Assembly: GCA_022539475.1 (NCBI GenBank)
Contig: VCMS01000077.1
Location: 122,310 to 186,309 of the forward strand
DNA from: Gracilaria domingensis
Lineage: Eukaryota; Rhodophyta; Florideophyceae; Gracilariales; Gracilariaceae
DNA: 64,000 nt
Direction: 5' to 3'
Positions 21,678 through 34,148 of this stretch are shown one piece after another. Each line of letters opens with the position of its first letter. Position 1 is the first letter of the stretch. The notes under the pieces are model-generated. The model worked only from the letters and a program-made list of their open reading frames with translations, was not told the origin of the DNA and did not search any database. The translations under genes were made by a program, and so were the position numbers.

Positions 21678-23850
21678 ATGACGTCGATCTTGACTGTCGC
21701 TCGACCTCCTTCTCCCTTCGGACGACCTTCCCTTGAAGTCTTTGTCGTCGTTTTTTGTTCATTTCTTCTTCCCATGGTCTACTACTGTACACATAAGAAG
21801 CGTGGGTGCCCCTTCGTTACTCGCCGAGGAGTCTTATCTCTTCAACAGCATGTCAACCATTGCCCGTTTCGTCTGAAAGCAGCGCTGGAAGACGACAATA
21901 GCCGGCCCATTCGGAGAAGCAAACGTCTCAAGCTTTCCGCGCACGCGGCCGCATCTTCCGAAACGGTCACTGCCCCTTGTCGCCTTCCCGAGCCTCCGGT
22001 GTCCGAGGACATCGTTGACCACACTCCGTGCGCCCCTCCCATTCCGGACACTTCGCATTGTGTTTCTCCTTCCCCGGGTCCCGCCTCATTAGAGCAAGAA
22101 CACGGAAGCAGTTCCCGCCCAGTGCCTTCTGAGGAGGCCCTCGGTGATTTGCATATGGATTATCTCACGGTTTGTCTGGCTTCAGTAGCTTCCAACCTTG
22201 GTCATCGTGAGGCAGACGAGCTAATTGGGCTACTTCGGGACCCGCGATTCTCGCAAAAGCGATTCAACGAGACCATAACAAGTTCCAAGCGCTGTACAGA
22301 ACTGAAGAACGCCATTTTCGAACGATACGCCTCAAAGGACGGTTTCAATCGAAGAACTGTCTCGCCAGAAGGATGTACGTTCAGCGCCACCCTCTACACG
22401 AGAGACCACTTTTGAAACAGCTCCAGTTGGCTAACAACGAAAACACATTCTTCCACCCTATACCTCAGACCCACTCCACGAAAATATCTCACCCCATGTC
22501 CGGCTCTCTCGCAAGAGACGCCACCTCAAAACTTAAGGAAATGGTCATGGGCTCGTTGGATAGTAGAATAGTGTGGTACTCCCAAGAAATAAGTTACAGT
22601 GAATCTTTCGTAGGTCTTCTGCAGGTATACACCGATAAGTCTTCAACAACTCTAAAGCAAACATCATTTACCGCCTATCCTCTTCAGCTCATATTTCCCA
22701 ACTTCTCCGACGAGCTACGTCGTAAGTGCATCCGTGATGACCTCACAGTAGTGGCATACTTCCCTACCACACTGATCGAGGTTTCCGTATCTGAAGCAGA
22801 CGCAATGCCATTCGTTTCTAGCAAGTCTCTACGCGAGTCCAGGATGCAAATCCTTCAAGAATCTCTTCGTCAAGTCCTGGAGCCCATTCTAAATTTCACG
22901 CAGAAAGTTTTCAGTTCATCGACGAAGACAAACTAAGTCGAGTGTGCCATCCTCTGCAAGTTTTCGTGCGGATACTTTTGAGGCTAAAGACATTCTGTTA
23001 ACTCTTCACGGGACCAAAACGGGGAGCTCCTGTCATAGATTCGAGGCCCCTCCCTCATCTTTATGAAGTAGTATTCTTACTTCAATCACTGGACCCTTTC
23101 AAGACCAAACCAAAAGCGTTAGAGATACATACTCAGTTATTCTAGAATATGCAAAAAAAGACGAGGCAGGAAGAAGTATATGTCTTGCGAGGGAGAGTAT
23201 ATCTCAGGCGGTACTCTCAAGCGTTCTGATTACATATCTCTTATTCCGTCGTTCATCGAAACCCCCTTGACGGTAGGATTGATCCAGAGTTTGTTTCTAT
23301 GCAGTCTGTTGGGAACAAGGAGAGCTCTCTTCGAACAGTTACGCAACTTGCATCCAGACAAATTGAAGCTGATTAATACTCCAGAAATCGAAAACCTCTA
23401 GTCAGAGACGCTACTCACTGCAATAGAATCATCCACGTCACGTTTATTTCGAACGATACGTACTCAAATCAGCAACTTTACAAACGCAAATCTATCCCCA
23501 ATGCAATGCAACCTTTTTGCCAAAGGTTTACATATAGATTTGTCCACGTCGAAGAAAGGCAGGTCACTGAATGGAACCTTCACAAAGGCAGATCTCCTTT
23601 GAATGATGGAGGCCAAAGCATACAAAAACCTTGACATGGTTTTCCTTTCGTAAAAGAATTCTTTGAAATCTGATAGGGAGCGCAGGACAGGGCTTCAATC
23701 AAAACAGTTTTCTCTCAGTACTCGGGCGTCGCTTGGACTAGTTATAGGTGCAATCGTGGCGCATGATGTAATGAAAACTCTATTTCGTCCCTTCGGTGGC
23801 AGATTGAAGCCTTTAACGCTCCTCGACAAAGTCGTGGGCAGGAATTCATA
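21678..23850 (+). pseudogene. Plavaka/KDZ-like transposase, copy B (broken)
   Basis: Starts at ATG 21,678 with the same N-terminal sequence and Cys/His cluster as copy A. A deletion of about 10 bases near 22,412 shifts the frame; the correct protein resumes at about 22,418 (LQLANNENTFFHPIPQTH) and runs to 22,936. It passes through the position where copy A has a stop. Beyond 22,936 only fragments are recognisable (SLIPSFIETPLTVGL at 23,240; the KGLHIDLS-like block at 23,520) with many frameshifts, ending by about 23,850. The two copies are broken at different places. Confidence 0.6.
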
Positions 23851-25027
23851 GCTCTAGACCTGGGAGTCTGAGGTTCTATCTCGACTCTCAACAGAAGAAA
23901 AACTAACACCATTGGCAGCCTTTTACGGCATCTCCGCAACACGTCGATTAATGTCTTCTCTTGTATTGTTGGTGACAGGCTTTGTTAACGGAAGGTGAAG
24001 CGATACGATTTCAAAATTGGAACGATAATCATGTGCTACCAGCTCAAGCACACAGGGCTGAACGGTTTTCATGCCTACCATCTGTTTTGCTTTCTGCGAC
24101 GACTCTCGTCGCCATTCTGTTTCATAGAGTTTTATACTGAATGAATTTAGCATATAAGAGCTGCTACAAACCCCGTTCTCTAAACCTCTGAAAATCATGT
24201 AGTAGTTAGCCTATCAGGACTCCATTTAGTTATTTATGGTGTTTCGCAGAGAGCTCGCTCTATTACCCCTATAACTCCGGTATTATATGGTCGTTGGAGG
24301 CCTTCATCGCTGTTTGTCAGACCGTCACAACGAACAAATTAGATTCAGATATATAAATTGAACGCTAGAGCGGAAGCGCTCATGCTATTAGATAATACCT
24401 TATCTTCATCCTCGGTAGAATTTGTATCTTCACGGGAAAAAGTGGTGGCGAGTATTTAAGTAGCTACATACTGTCGTCACTCTGTTTTTTTATGCATCTC
24501 ATCCCTGCGCATTACCACTTTTGTGCGTGAGGGTGTTGGCGCGCTTCGGTGGTACGTCTCTTCGCCACTTTGATCAGTTTAAATAGTGTAGTGTGTCAGA
24601 CACTACACAAATTGTAACAAGGTCGCGTATTATGTTACTGGTAGAGCATCAATTAGATGAAAAAACTAGTTGATTTATCTCTAAAAGATCTGTACTGAGC
24701 TCGCAACAAAATCATTGCAAGGAATGCAACCGATTGTGTTTTGGGAGGTATCAAAACGCTACAGAATGGCCTCAAAAAGTTCCTTCTAGCGAAGGGTTTT
24801 GGTGGACGTAGATTTATGCGAACAATGGTAGCGCTCTCCATTCATGCGTTTTGAAGCGCTCCTAATACTCAAGGTATACTCTAATTAATGTACAGCTTTT
24901 TGCCATCCCGCCAATCCACGTAGACAGCGGTGCCAACGTGTTCGCGGGCGGGTGCATGGTAATGAGTGCCAGAAGTGTTGAGGAAGGGGTTTTGGAAGGT
25001 CTCGGCATGGGGCTAAAATGTGACCAG
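23851..25027. other. Interior of transposon B, no gene seen
   Basis: Moderately AT-rich sequence with only short stop-bounded frames on both strands. A minus-strand frame of 91 codons at 24,198-23,923 has no recognisable motif. No tRNA, hairpin or tandem repeat was noticed. Confidence 0.5.
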
Positions 25028-25372
25028 AACGTGCCCACCGGCGTGGGGGGATCGGTTGTGTTAGGGTGGCTACCCTAACACAACCGCACCCCCCCGTCCG
25101 CGGGCACGTTTTGGCCGGTTTTTTAAAAAATGTGCTTTTTTATGCCCTCGGGCGGGGGGGTCCGTTCGTGTTAGGGTACCTACCCTAACACGACCGACCC
25201 CCCTGCGCCCGCGGGCTCGTTTTCGCCTCATTCTGGTAGCGTTCACAGACCTCCCGAAACACACACCGCACGCATATCCAGCCAAAACGTAACGTGCCCG
25301 CGGGCAGCGTGGTTGAGTTGTGTTAGGGTAGCGACCCTTACACAACTTGATCTCGCGCGCTGCCAATACGAC
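25028..25372. repeat. Three successive palindromes with GTGTTAGGGT core
   Basis: Hairpin 1: arms 25,028-25,067 and 25,072-25,111. Hairpin 2: 25,141-25,177 and 25,182-25,218. Hairpin 3: 25,291-25,329 and 25,334-25,372. Each has a 4-base loop (GGCT, ACCT, AGCG) flanked by GTGTTAGGGT and ACCCTAACAC, with one mismatch in the third (ACCCTTACAC). Outside this core are a G-run and a CGGGC-type block, mirrored on the other side. They are three diverged members of one palindromic repeat family. Confidence 0.8.
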
Positions 25373-25399
25373 AGAATGACATTACGACATGTCTGATGA

Positions 25400-27720
25400 C
25401 ACCCGTCTGCAACAACCCATCGCCAGCAAACCTCCGCGCCGCCCACGGAGCGCGCGGCGCCATTCCTGCAGGCGGTGCGTCGTTCAACGACGTTTGCGTG
25501 CCAGCTCATCCTGGATGGCCCATGCGTGCGAGACTTGGCTGCTGTGAGCGCGTCATCATGCTACGTGAATCAGCACCAGTTTATGTGCACCGCGCGTGAC
25601 CAAGCGCCCTTCGCTATCATGGAGTGGAGACCGGAAACCTCACGATTCGGGCGCCGCGCACAGTGCGAGGAGTAGCGCGGCGGCGACCGCGCTTGTGTGC
25701 AGCGCGCGCGTCATGGCGACGAGCTCATTCCGCGCGGCAGCGATGCGTTATATTACCGCGCTCAAAGACGCGGTAGCGGAGCTGGTTCGCTTTGGAGGCG
25801 CGAAGTAGTGACGAAGGCGCGCCTTTTGGTGACGAGGCTGAGCCACCGCGCGCCTCGTGGCGGCTGAGAGCGAGGCGCGCGCAGAAATTGCGCGGACGTG
25901 GCCCGTAGTAGAAGGTGACAAAGTGAGATCAGACTCAAGAAACAACTGCGGCGAAAACGGCGAAGCTCGTTTACGCGCTCAATATGGTGTATTAACTCAT
26001 GCAACAGCTGCACGCGCATCGCTCGCCCTTGGCGCACGCACGCCCGGCTGCGAAGTGCGCGCCCCTCGCCGCGATACGCATCAGGCAGCGCTGCGCGTTG
26101 CGCGGCCGCTGTTTCGTGCTCGTCAGCGCATGGCGCTACACTCGGCGAGCACGCCGCCGGCCACGAACGCGAGCGCGACGGCAAACGGCGGCGATGAGAA
26201 ACGAGCGCTGCGGCTCGCACATCGCCACAAGCATCACGGCGGCCTTGTCGGCGCGCGCAGTGCGGGTGTGCACGTCGGCGCCGATGACGCGCGTGATGGC
26301 GGCCTACGAAGGCTGCGCGCCCACCAGCAGCACCTCGAAGCCCTCGATCAGAAGCGTCACGGCAGAGAGCACGTCAGTGAGCATCTTGTACAGCAACATG
26401 CTTAGCGTGTCAACGTCTGCGATGAGTTCCACCGGCATGAGGTTGAACAGCAACGGCAGCTTGAAGATGGCCACGCTGCTCACTGTGGGCGCGTCGTTGT
26501 CGCGCTGCAGCGCGCGCGCGCACAGCAGCAGGGCCAGCCGCATTGGCGTATAATCGCGCGCCGACGGCGAAAGCAGCTCACTGCCGAGCGCCGCACTGCC
26601 TGGCAGTGCCACGAACGCCCGCGCTGGAACGAAGCTGGGTGCTGTCCAGTTGCGGCGCTCCGCCACCGTCGTCGCCACCAGCGTCGCAGCATCATAGGCG
26701 GCGCGCGCAGCCACGGGTCCAGTTAGGCGCTCACGAACGTGCGCACGCGTGGCGGCATGCCGAGGCCCGGATTGGTATTGGTGGCGGCAGTCGCCACGTA
26801 CCACGCGCCGCCGCGCTTGGCGAAAAACGCCGAGTCGCGCACGCAGTGCTGCCCGTCCAGCGCGGCCGCCGCGAGAAAGAGACGCCCGGCGCGGTGGCGT
26901 GGCAGTGCCGACAGCACGGCCAGCGGCGGCGGCAACGTCGCTGCGCTTGGCCTGACGAAGCGCGGCACGGCGCGAGCCAGCGCAACGGAGAAGTGGGCGA
27001 CGTTGCCACACAACGCGCCCGCGTGCAGCTGGCGCGCGGCGGAAGCCGCTAGCGCGTCGGAGACTAAACTAGGGTCGGGCACAGCCCAGACGCGCACCGT
27101 AACGTAGCGCCGCTGCACGCCGTGCCAAGGCCAGGGGGTTGGCGGCGCGCTGATCACACGTGGGCATGGCAGCGCGCTCGTCTACCAGCAGCGCCGATCG
27201 CAGCCGCGCCTCCAGAGGCGGCAGCTGGGCCAGCAACGTCACTACCGAGCGCGCCAGCGCGCGTGCAGCCAAAACCGGCGCCTCTGGCAGCCCCAGCAGC
27301 GTGACGTTTACCGGCACCACCGCCGGCCACTGCCGGCGCCGCCGAGGCTTCAGGCAGCGAGTCGGGCGTGGCCGGCTGGGCTCACGCGCGTTTGCAGTAC
27401 AGCTACAGCGCTACAGGGAGGGCAAGGACCCGGAGAGGGAACGCGGTACGGCGCGCTCATGGCACGGGAGTTGGCCATGGCGGCGGCAGCAGCGCAGTGA
27501 GACGCATAGCATGCCCGTTGGCGGTGCGCGCCGGGCGGCGCCGCGCGCGCGCACGGTGCCCCGTTTGAGCGCTCTGCGGCGGCACGGGGCTTTGCTGCCG
27601 GCGTCGCGTCATGCGATCCGCGTCCAGGATTGTACGTCCATCTTTTCACCATACTGTTGGCCAAACACAATGGCGGGAAGTAAACCCTTCGCGAAGAGAA
27701 TCTTCTAGGGCCAGGTAAGC
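25400..27720 (-). pseudogene. GC-rich decayed gene, possibly captured host gene
   Basis: Strongly GC- and CpG-rich DNA, unlike its flanks but like the 5' ends of the host genes near 49 kb. The minus strand holds chained coding-like frames (27,320-27,069; 27,157-26,723; 27,011-26,304) with frameshifts between them. The best piece ends with KLPLLFNLMPVELIADVD and a helical LLIEGFEVLLVGAQPS segment. The latter faintly resembles the WELVLLGEPLVVMAPSP motif of DENN-domain proteins (DENND6/AVL9 type), but this is only a hint. I do not otherwise recognise it. Position inside transposon B suggests capture. Confidence 0.35.
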
Positions 27721-27754
27721 ATATCATTATTTCTCAAGATGACCAGTACACCAT

Positions 27755-28910
<1,156 letters not shown>

Positions 28911-28929
28911 CTTTGCAGAACACAGACGT

Positions 28930-31547
28930 CGCTAGTAGCGAAATCCGTTTCAATCCCGCCGGAATCCCAGGTGTGGGTGCAGTGCGTCTCCAAACAACAT
29001 GGAATTCGACTAGTTCAACCGTCTTCATCGTTATACGATCAGCGTCAGCTCGCTTTAGCTAATGGTGTTGTTTCTATCGAGCCCGATCAACCTTTCAAGG
29101 TACTGGTTACCAACTTTGGCAAAACCACTCAGTGGCTAGTCAAACACCAGGTACTGGGTTCGGTCCTGCCGCATCCGAAGGCGCTCGTACAGACGAGAAT
29201 CCCAACGTCCGAGGTTCTCGGTGTGCCCGAAGCCAAGGAGGGGGAGGTGCGTCCTGGAAACTCCGTTTTGTCGGATTCGTCCAGAAATGGAAACTCCACC
29301 GTACCGGAAGCAGTCGCTACTGAAGAGGTGAATCTAGTTAGTTCGGGCCACGAACGACCGTTCATTCGGGTTAGATCAGCGGTACCCCCTGACACAGAAC
29401 AGACGAATCCTGTTGAGGAATTAGAGAAGTTGAATCTGGACCATGTCCCAGCGTCTCATCGCGAGAAGTTGCGAGACATGCTCAGAGAATTTACTCCCAT
29501 GTGGGACGGGTCACTCGGAACAATTGGAATTACGGAGCACCCTATTGATCTGCTCCCAGATACTCGCCCAATCGCGCAACACCCGTATCGGGCAGGGCCG
29601 AAAGCGCGGGAAGAAGAAAAGTCTCAAGTCGAGAAGATGCTGCGTGCCGACGTAATTGAGCCAGCTCAGTCGTCATGAGCATCGCCCGTTGTACTTGTTC
29701 CGAAGTCGGATGGATCGTGGCGTTTTTGCATCGATTACACGCGATTCAACGCCGCTACCGTCAAAGACGTGTATCCGATTCCACGGATGGATGAGTATAT
29801 CGACTCGCTGGGAAGCGCCAGAGTATTTACCGCCCTTGACGCCAATTGGGGTTACTGGCAGGTTCCAATTCGAAAGGAAGATCGCGACAAGTCCGCGTTT
29901 GTATGTCACCAAGGACTATACCGTTTCAAACGGATGCCCTTCGGGCTAACGAATGCTCCCGCTACGTTTCAGCGCGCGGTTGACATTCTGTTGGCCAGAT
30001 TCAAGTGGAAGAGTTGTCTTGTGTACTTGGACGACATTGTCGTATTTTCCAACTGTATGGATCAACATATGTCCCATGTGAAAGAAGTGATGCAAGTTCT
30101 GCGTGACGCAGGTGCTACCTTGAAGCTCAAGAAATGCGAATTCTTTACCGACTCGGTGAAATACCTGGGCCACATTATCCGCTCAGGGAAACTCTCGGTC
30201 GAAGATGTAAGGGTGAAGTCGCTGAAGGAAGCGAAACATCCGACAACTCAAACGGAACTCCGATCATTTCTCGGTTTGTGTATTGTCTACCGTCGGTTCG
30301 TCCCGAATTTCGCTGATACTGCAGCTCCTCTCAATTCTCTCCTCAGGAAAGGACAGCCAGTTAAACTGGAACCATTCGGCGACGTGGAAGCGTCCGCCTT
30401 TTCGGCGCTTGTCGCCACCGTAACGTCTCTGCCAGTCTTGGCCTTACCCACTCCTGGGCTTCCTTATGAAGTGGATACTGATGCAAGTGAATACCAAGTT
30501 GGTTGTGCGCTTTTTCAGGTTTCGAAAGATGGCGTACGACGCCCAGTGGGATACTGGTCCCGTTCGATGAATGTGCATGAGCGCAACTACGCGGTTTCCG
30601 AGAGAGAATGTCTTGCCGTTGTATGGGCACTTTCAACTCTGAAACCGTACCTCATGGGAACCCATTTTCAGGTGCACACCGATCATTCGGCACTCCGTTG
30701 GCTTATGGAGATATCTGAGCCCTCAGGTCGCCTTATGAGATGGCGTCTCCGCTTGTCGGAATTTGATTTCGAAGTCCGTTACAAACGGGGAACCCTGAAC
30801 TTGCAGGCAGATGCGCTCTCCCGCTTGGGAACATCTGGTGAAGCAGAACCTGTCGATGACGACGACATCCCCTGCTTCTTGGCTGAAGAATTCGAGGAAG
30901 AACCAGACTTTCTGGACGACGTCTGCGACGACATACTCGCCACCGGACCGGTTACACCGTTACCCGGTTCATTTGAACCCATTACCGCTGAAGAGGTAAT
31001 ACGTGAACAACACGGGGATCCTTTCTGTACCCAGATAAGGGCCCGACTCAACGGGGGATTCAAGATACCCTTTCTAATCAATGATCAGGGATTCCTTGTC
31101 AGGATTGTTGGGCCACGCCCTCAAATTGTGGTTCCACACTCCCTACAATGGAGGGTTCTCCATATATTCCACTATTCAAAGATTGGGGGACACCCTGGTG
31201 GCAGGAAGTTGTATCTAACTCTCCGAAGAGACTTTTATTGGCCAGCTATGGCATTCGACTGCTACGCAATACGCCGTTCATGCACGATATGCGCCAAAAA
31301 CAACGTCAAACTTCGACGAAACTCGAAGTCAATGATGCTGTTCCCAGCCCGGACTCCTTTGAAGTTCGTCGCTATCGACATTCTGGGCGAATTAATTCGA
31401 ACCGCACGCGGTCACAGGTATCTCCTGGTTATCACGGACAGGTTTTCGAAGTTAATGCGAACGGTTCCGTTGAAGCGGATCACTGCAGCAGCAGTTGCAC
31501 AAGCATTTGTGACGCATTGGGTCTTCACTTACGGGCCCACCCGTTAA
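28930..31547 (+). pseudogene. Reverse transcriptase, RNase H and integrase zinc region of element 2
   Basis: After the transposon the pol protein resumes (SVSIPPESQVWVQ). The lead-in REFTPMWDGSLGTIGITEH is followed by a TGA at 29,676-29,678 where a Trp codon is expected. RT motifs are otherwise intact: SPVVLVPKSDG, LDANWGYWQV, KRMPFGLTNA and a YLDD box at about 30,020-30,042. RNase H follows with VDTDAS, a SERECLAVVWAL helix and VHTDHSALRWL. The integrase begins with an HHCC zinc module (SKIGGHPGGRKLYLTLRR, CTICAKNN) and the first catalytic Asp (FVAIDILGE). A single-base frameshift at about 31,540 ends this frame. Only one stop and one frameshift break the copy, so it is young compared with element 1. 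Confidence 0.88.
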
Positions 31548-32805
31548 TCTGCTTTCAGATAATGGCTCGCAGTTTACGTCAAAGTTCTTTATGGACGTAT
31601 GCCGTATCTTGGATATCAAGAATGTGTTTACAACAACCTATCATCCCCAGTGTAATGGGCAGGTAGAACGGTTTAACCGTACGATGCTAAACGCATTGAG
31701 ATCCTACGTTGCGGATCACCCAAAAGATTGGGACCTGTACTCTGATGCGATAACTTATGCATATAACACCCAGGTACATCGGGTTATGTCGCTGTCGCCG
31801 TTTGAATTGGTCCTCTCAAGGATTCCGCCACCTGTGGCAATTGAAGCTCAAGCGACGCTATCGTCTTTCCCGTCGACGGGTTTGTACAGGGACACGTGGA
31901 AAAATTGGTCGAAGAAGATGGTACCGGTAGCCCGGAAGGCCATGGAGAAGGCTCAAATCGCGTACAAACGAAATTTCGACAGCCGATTACGCGGCAAACC
32001 ATCAATGGTGAAAGCTAATGACTACGTCTTCCTACGAAAGGAGTATTATAATCCTGAGAAGGAACGACGACATAAGCTGTCTCCGATCGCCGACGGACCG
32101 TATCACGTTATTTCTGTCACTCCAGATACCGTCGTGATCGACATTGATGAGCAACACGAGCGTGTATCGCGTGATCGCGTCGTACTGGCACCTACTTCGC
32201 CTTCCGGACAATCTACAACCAATACCCAATCAGGGGATCCTCTACAGGAAGAAGTTCCGTCAACGGATGCTACGCCATCGCGTCCCGCGATTCTGCCGCA
32301 CCCGGATCGAGGATTAAGAGATCTACCTACAGTAGGTACTTCTGACCACAGAACTGAACCTCCTACTACTTGGACGAATTTCAACGACTCTGAACGAGTA
32401 TTTACAAGAGTCACCTCCCCACCCCATCTCCTGATGGAGCCCCTGGCGCCACCTAAGGAGGGGGAGGATACTGCAGTTGCTGCAACTGGCACTGACGCTC
32501 CGGTGTCGCCCGGTTCCCAAACCGCGGGAAATGTGACCCACACTGACAATCCAGTCGCTCCCGTAGGAGAATCTAGTGGCACGGCCGCCTTGACGCGCCC
32601 CAATCGCGGAAACTTCGCCGTATCGTCCAAAGATATCACGGAAGATACCTGTACTCCCCGCGAGAGGCGGAACGTCGCCGCAGAAGCAGCTGCCCAGCCT
32701 GGGATCGCTAACCGCTCAAAGTCGCGTAACCGCCTTGAAAGGGACAGTCAAACTGTGAAAACCGTTTCCGCTGATCCGGACCAGCCGCAACACGTGAAAG
32801 AATAG
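31548..32805 (+). pseudogene. Integrase core and C-terminal tail of element 2
   Basis: In the shifted frame the integrase continues with the second Asp (LLSDNGSQFTSKFF) and the catalytic Glu (NGQVERFNRTMLNAL), completing DDE. The GPY/F-type module is present (KLSPIADGPYHVISVTPDT). After RVSRDRVVLAP a long low-complexity tail rich in Pro, Thr, Ser and Glu follows (to 32,805). The integrase inserts the DNA copy into chromatin in the nucleus. The tail has a counterpart in element 1. Confidence 0.85.
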
Positions 32806-33500
32806 CTCTGCGACTCTGAAATGCGAGATCTCGTGAACGAGTTGTGTCAAATGTGACCATTCATTGTGGATTCCCTTGTGGGTTTTTGAACGCTTTCTTG
32901 GAAGCCGTCACTCTACAGTGCGCACCAACTTGGGTGTGGAATGGAGCCCTGGCGCTCCATCGCCGCTGCACGCGTGCAATCTCCGTGACACGGGGCCTGA
33001 CAGAACCAGGCGCGTGCCACGCGGTGGCACGTTACAAAATGGAATGCCCTAATGAGCGGTCGGCGACCTTTCGCGATCGGATGGCCGAGCACGGCACGCG
33101 CACGGTTGTCGTGGTCGCCAATCTGTGGCGCAGAGCCAATCAGGGCTCATGGCACATGCCCCGTGGACCGGGTGAACCGCCGCCCTGCCCAGGGAGTGTT
33201 GTACATACCTCCGTCACCGAAACGGTTATCCCCGTGAAGGCCGGGAAGTTCGTCAATCGGAAGTACTACCGTTTGTCGGTCTCTAGACTATCATCGAATA
33301 ACGTGATACCGTTGTACTCGTCTGTTCGAGAGCTTTGCAACTATCCCTCTAGCTCGAGGACAGGACGCGTAGGACGCGAGTTACAGTACGGCCGTCGCAG
33401 CGAAATCTGGCGAGGAACGCGGAAGTAAGCACGTCTCGAACACTTGGAAAGCCTCACCTGAGGGACGCTAGCGCAATTGCACAACCTCTCTAGGTGATAC
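32806..33500 (+). other. Linker between pol tail and chromodomain
   Basis: No conserved domain seen. Frames run up to 194 codons (32,844-33,428) but show no motif that I recognise; part may be the decayed connector that once joined the pol tail to the chromodomain. Confidence 0.4.
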
Positions 33501-33501
33501 T

Positions 33502-33759
33502 GTGTCAGCAGGAGTGGCCATAAGTCATGGAGGCCCACGAACGGAAGTGTTCCCACAGGAATTCGTTATCGAACGCATCGTGAGTCACGTCGTGAACCCC
33601 GATGGGGAGACTGAATACCAAGTCCTTTGGTACGGATACTCCCCTGAGGAGGATACTTTCGAGCCGATCGAACATCTACCTCGATCAAAGGTTCTCGCCT
33701 ACTACCGGCGTAAGCGGTTAGCGCTGCCTCCAGATTTGGATAAGGCCCAAGTAGGGTGA
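33502..33759 (+). CDS. Chromodomain of element 2
   Basis: An 85-residue frame contains QEFVIERIVSHVVNPDGETE, then YQVLWYGYSPEEDTFEPIEH and LPRSKVLAYYRR: a chromodomain with three beta strands and the closing helix. The aromatic cage is F (in EFVIER), W (VLW) and Y (GY), which would allow binding of a methylated histone tail. In chromoviruses this domain is fused to the integrase C-terminus and steers insertion to heterochromatin. Here stop codons separate it from the integrase tail, either through decay or because it is joined in another way. It ends at DKAQVG, where element 1 also ends. Confidence 0.82.
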   Translation: MSAGVAISHGGPRTEVFPQEFVIERIVSHVVNPDGETEYQVLWYGYSPEEDTFEPIEHLPRSKVLAYYRRKRLALPPDLDKAQVG

Positions 33760-34148
33760 CAGTGCCGCCGGGTCGTAAGGGCAACCGACGGACCCACTTG
33801 TGGGAGAATCATTGATGGTACTACCAAGAAGTTTGGTTTGTTCCTAAGGAAGGAAGTATCGAAGGTTTGAAGAAGAAAGATGATTTCCGTCTAACGGACC
33901 CCGATTTATCGGAAAGAAGCGAACTACCGTCTAACGGTCCATGTGAACATGTCGTGAAGCTACACGCAGTTCGGACGATCGCCTTGGAACGACGATACGC
34001 GAAGAAGCGTTGAACCGTAAACCGGTTATGAAGGAAGTGATATCGAAGTCGATTTTATTCTAAGGAGAAGTTGTACCGCTAGCTATTGCGGAGTGCGTTG
34101 GTCGTAGAGCCTACTACAGCCCATCACGGAGGGAACCTACTGTTGGGA
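33760..34148. other. Spacer between chromodomain and antisense gene
   Basis: No coding signal. It contains several direct repeats of the type CCGTCTAACGG and GAAG-rich motifs, and the CCTACTACAGCCCATCACGG box (about 34,110) shared with element 1. The pol transcript and the antisense transcript converge here. Confidence 0.45.

Noticed and set aside
25028-25372. Interstitial telomere repeat array
   Set aside because: TTAGGG occurs only once per palindrome arm, not in tandem, so the palindromic structure is the better description.
25857-26553. Plus-strand frames of about 180 codons in the GC-rich block
   Set aside because: His/Ala/Arg-biased, no domain; the minus-strand frames have more protein-like hydrophobic patterning.
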